Positions 62,801 to 64,000 of a DNA stretch of 64,000 bases are shown in pieces (the first letter of the stretch is position 1; the number at the start of each line of letters is the position of its first letter). A program made the translations under genes and the position numbers. Location of the stretch: assembly GCA_020631735.1 (NCBI GenBank), contig CM036201.1, positions 73,427,253 to 73,491,252 on the forward strand. The letters are read 5' to 3'. The notes under the pieces were generated by a model. It made no database searches, was not told the DNA's origin, and worked only from the letters and a program-made list of their open reading frames with translations. Source of the stretch: Saccharum officinarum. Taxonomy: Eukaryota > Streptophyta > Magnoliopsida > Poales > Poaceae.

Positions 62801-63387
62801 ATTGCTCAACCCTTGTTTGATGATAGAATAGGTGCTTACATAGCAGGTTGGATAATGAATTTAACATGGCTGTTAATAATTTAATGAAATAAGGACTCAC
62901 TTTTAGTATTGCTTTCCGCAAACAAGAACCCACAAGCCATAAAGCCTATCATAATCCTTGAGAGTCGGGAAAATATATTCCTAGTCGGGTAAGTCTTGCG
63001 AGTACATTGTGTACTCAGGGTTTATTTACCCTTGTTGCAGGTGCTGCTTAAGAAGCTAGCTGTTGTGTGGAGGATTCTTCTGGTGGGCACAGACGGATCC
63101 TTATACCGCTCCGCTAGATGTTGTTTTATTCCGCTGTTTAATTTATCGCACTCTGAACTTTGGTACTGTAATAAAGAATTTCTGAGACTCTTTGTTGTAT
63201 GAAATGGATTAAGTATTATAAGCTTGTACTCATTATTGGATCCCGGGTGTAAAATTGTGGAACGTTTCGAGTTCTCCCGTTGGGTGTGCTCGACAGAACT
63301 GCTTGACTTGGCTCACTTTTGGGGTGCTTAGTGTCTAGTGGAAGACAGCGCCTCTAAAAGTGTGTTAATTCAGGCGGTTCTGCCACA
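59876..63387 (+). mobile_element. 3' LTR of the Tekay chromovirus, 3512 bp
   Basis: Compared with the 5' LTR I see four substitutions (near 60509, 62816, 62829 and 63051), all transitions, plus a missing 3-bp GTC near 60680 and one extra TA near 62085. The end TGCCACA is followed by ACACC (63388-63392), identical to the five bases before the 5' LTR. The mini-exon is at 61896-62043 and the hairpin at 63000-63016. Confidence 0.95.
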
Positions 63388-64000
63388 ACACCTAAACAAA
63401 AGACTCACCTAGGTCAAGCTACTCGCTCATGCCCCCCTTTATAGTACGGCCAAAGGAAAGAAGCGAAGATCCTAACGACTATTCCGGATGAAACTCAACA
63501 TCTTGACATCCGGAACTAACCGTCCTTAATCTTGTCACTGATCCTTTGAAAACCAAAATGATTTCCATCAAGGGGCATGAATACCAGAGTGCCCAAAGCA
63601 GTTATCAACCCCATGACCTAACTTATCAAAGTTTCTGCAAAACACACGTTAGTCATGGTAATAATATGTTGTCATCAATTGCCGAAACCAACTCCCGGGA
63701 CCTAGATGCTTTCAATCTCCCCCTTTTTGGTGATTGATGACAACACTTAGATTCAGAAGATTTAAGAGTTGAGGTTTTCGAACATGCTTGGTTCACATAA
63801 GCAAAAAGCAATAAGCACAAGGGGTTAGAAATTGCTTATGTGTTCCAAGCCAACAGAGTGTACTCATAAGATAAAACAGAAGAGATAGTACACATAAAAC
63901 ATAGCTCATATGAAATCGGAGTAAGGCACAAAAGCACAACCTTATGAGCTAGAACCAAAAAAGTAACATGATATAAAAGAGTGACAAGATAGACCACATA
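63388..64000 (+). mobile_element. LTR B: continuation after the chromovirus
   Basis: The sequence resumes after the duplicated ACACC. It includes CTTTCAATCTCCCCCTTTTTGG at about 63711 and GATTGATGACAACAC, phrases common in grass LTR elements. No LTR end or primer-binding site appears before the window ends. The short frame at 63546-63737 has no support. Confidence 0.5.

Noticed and set aside
51217..63387. The two 3.5-kb copies as an assembly duplication
   Set aside because: They are in the expected LTR positions with a primer-binding site, polypurine tract and 5-bp target duplication, and they differ at several sites.
63546..63737. 63-residue frame in LTR B
   Set aside because: No start context or similarity, and it overlaps phrases typical of non-coding LTR sequence.

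Overview
The window looks like nuclear DNA of a grass, probably a panicoid such as the sugarcane/sorghum group. That placement is my inference from the style of the repeats and genes; no species marker is visible. Two host protein genes can be supported. The rest is mostly nested transposable elements (TEs) at different stages of decay.

Layout, left to right. 1-9232 is a two-level nest on the minus strand: a 4.8-kb long terminal repeat (LTR) and primer-binding site of a Tekay-like chromovirus (290-5124) has cut into the gag-protease region of a Tat-type Ty3/gypsy element (5125-8001), whose own LTR (8002-9232) carries a 50-bp minisatellite. 9367-12473 (minus) holds the first ten coding exons of an auxin response factor of the MONOPTEROS/ARF5 type; the Tat LTR sits in the next intron, so the 3' half is outside the window or lost. 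12.5-39 kb has no convincing intact gene. It contains LINE pseudogenes, a SINE-like unit, a Ty1/copia gag split by a 1.3-kb CACTA element with a TGT target duplication, MITEs, Helitron ends, microsatellites and tandem duplications.

39487-41898 (+) is a four-exon gene for a predicted 211-residue protein with a mitochondrial-type presequence and a C-terminal membrane segment; I do not recognise the family. Its last intron carries three MITEs. About 42-49 kb is a decayed Mutator-like (MULE) element whose transposase is followed by a plant mobile domain (PMD) gene. Most of its stops are C-to-T or G-to-A changes, a catalytic Asp is lost, and a 2.2-kb solo LTR with a CCTTC duplication sits at its SWIM zinc finger.

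49759-64000 is a three-level nest: LTR A is cut by LTR B, and LTR B is cut by a complete 12.2-kb Tekay chromovirus (51217-63387, target duplication ACACC). Its LTRs differ by about four substitutions and two small indels, so it is very young, yet gag carries a one-base frame break.

The most unusual pattern is in the LTRs. Two clearly different Tekay-like families (left edge and right end) share, at matching distances from the LTR 3' end, a short acidic open exon ending in GKPRC and a hairpin block followed by a TTGCAG splice-acceptor-like site. This may be a spliced mini-gene or RNA element carried inside the LTRs.
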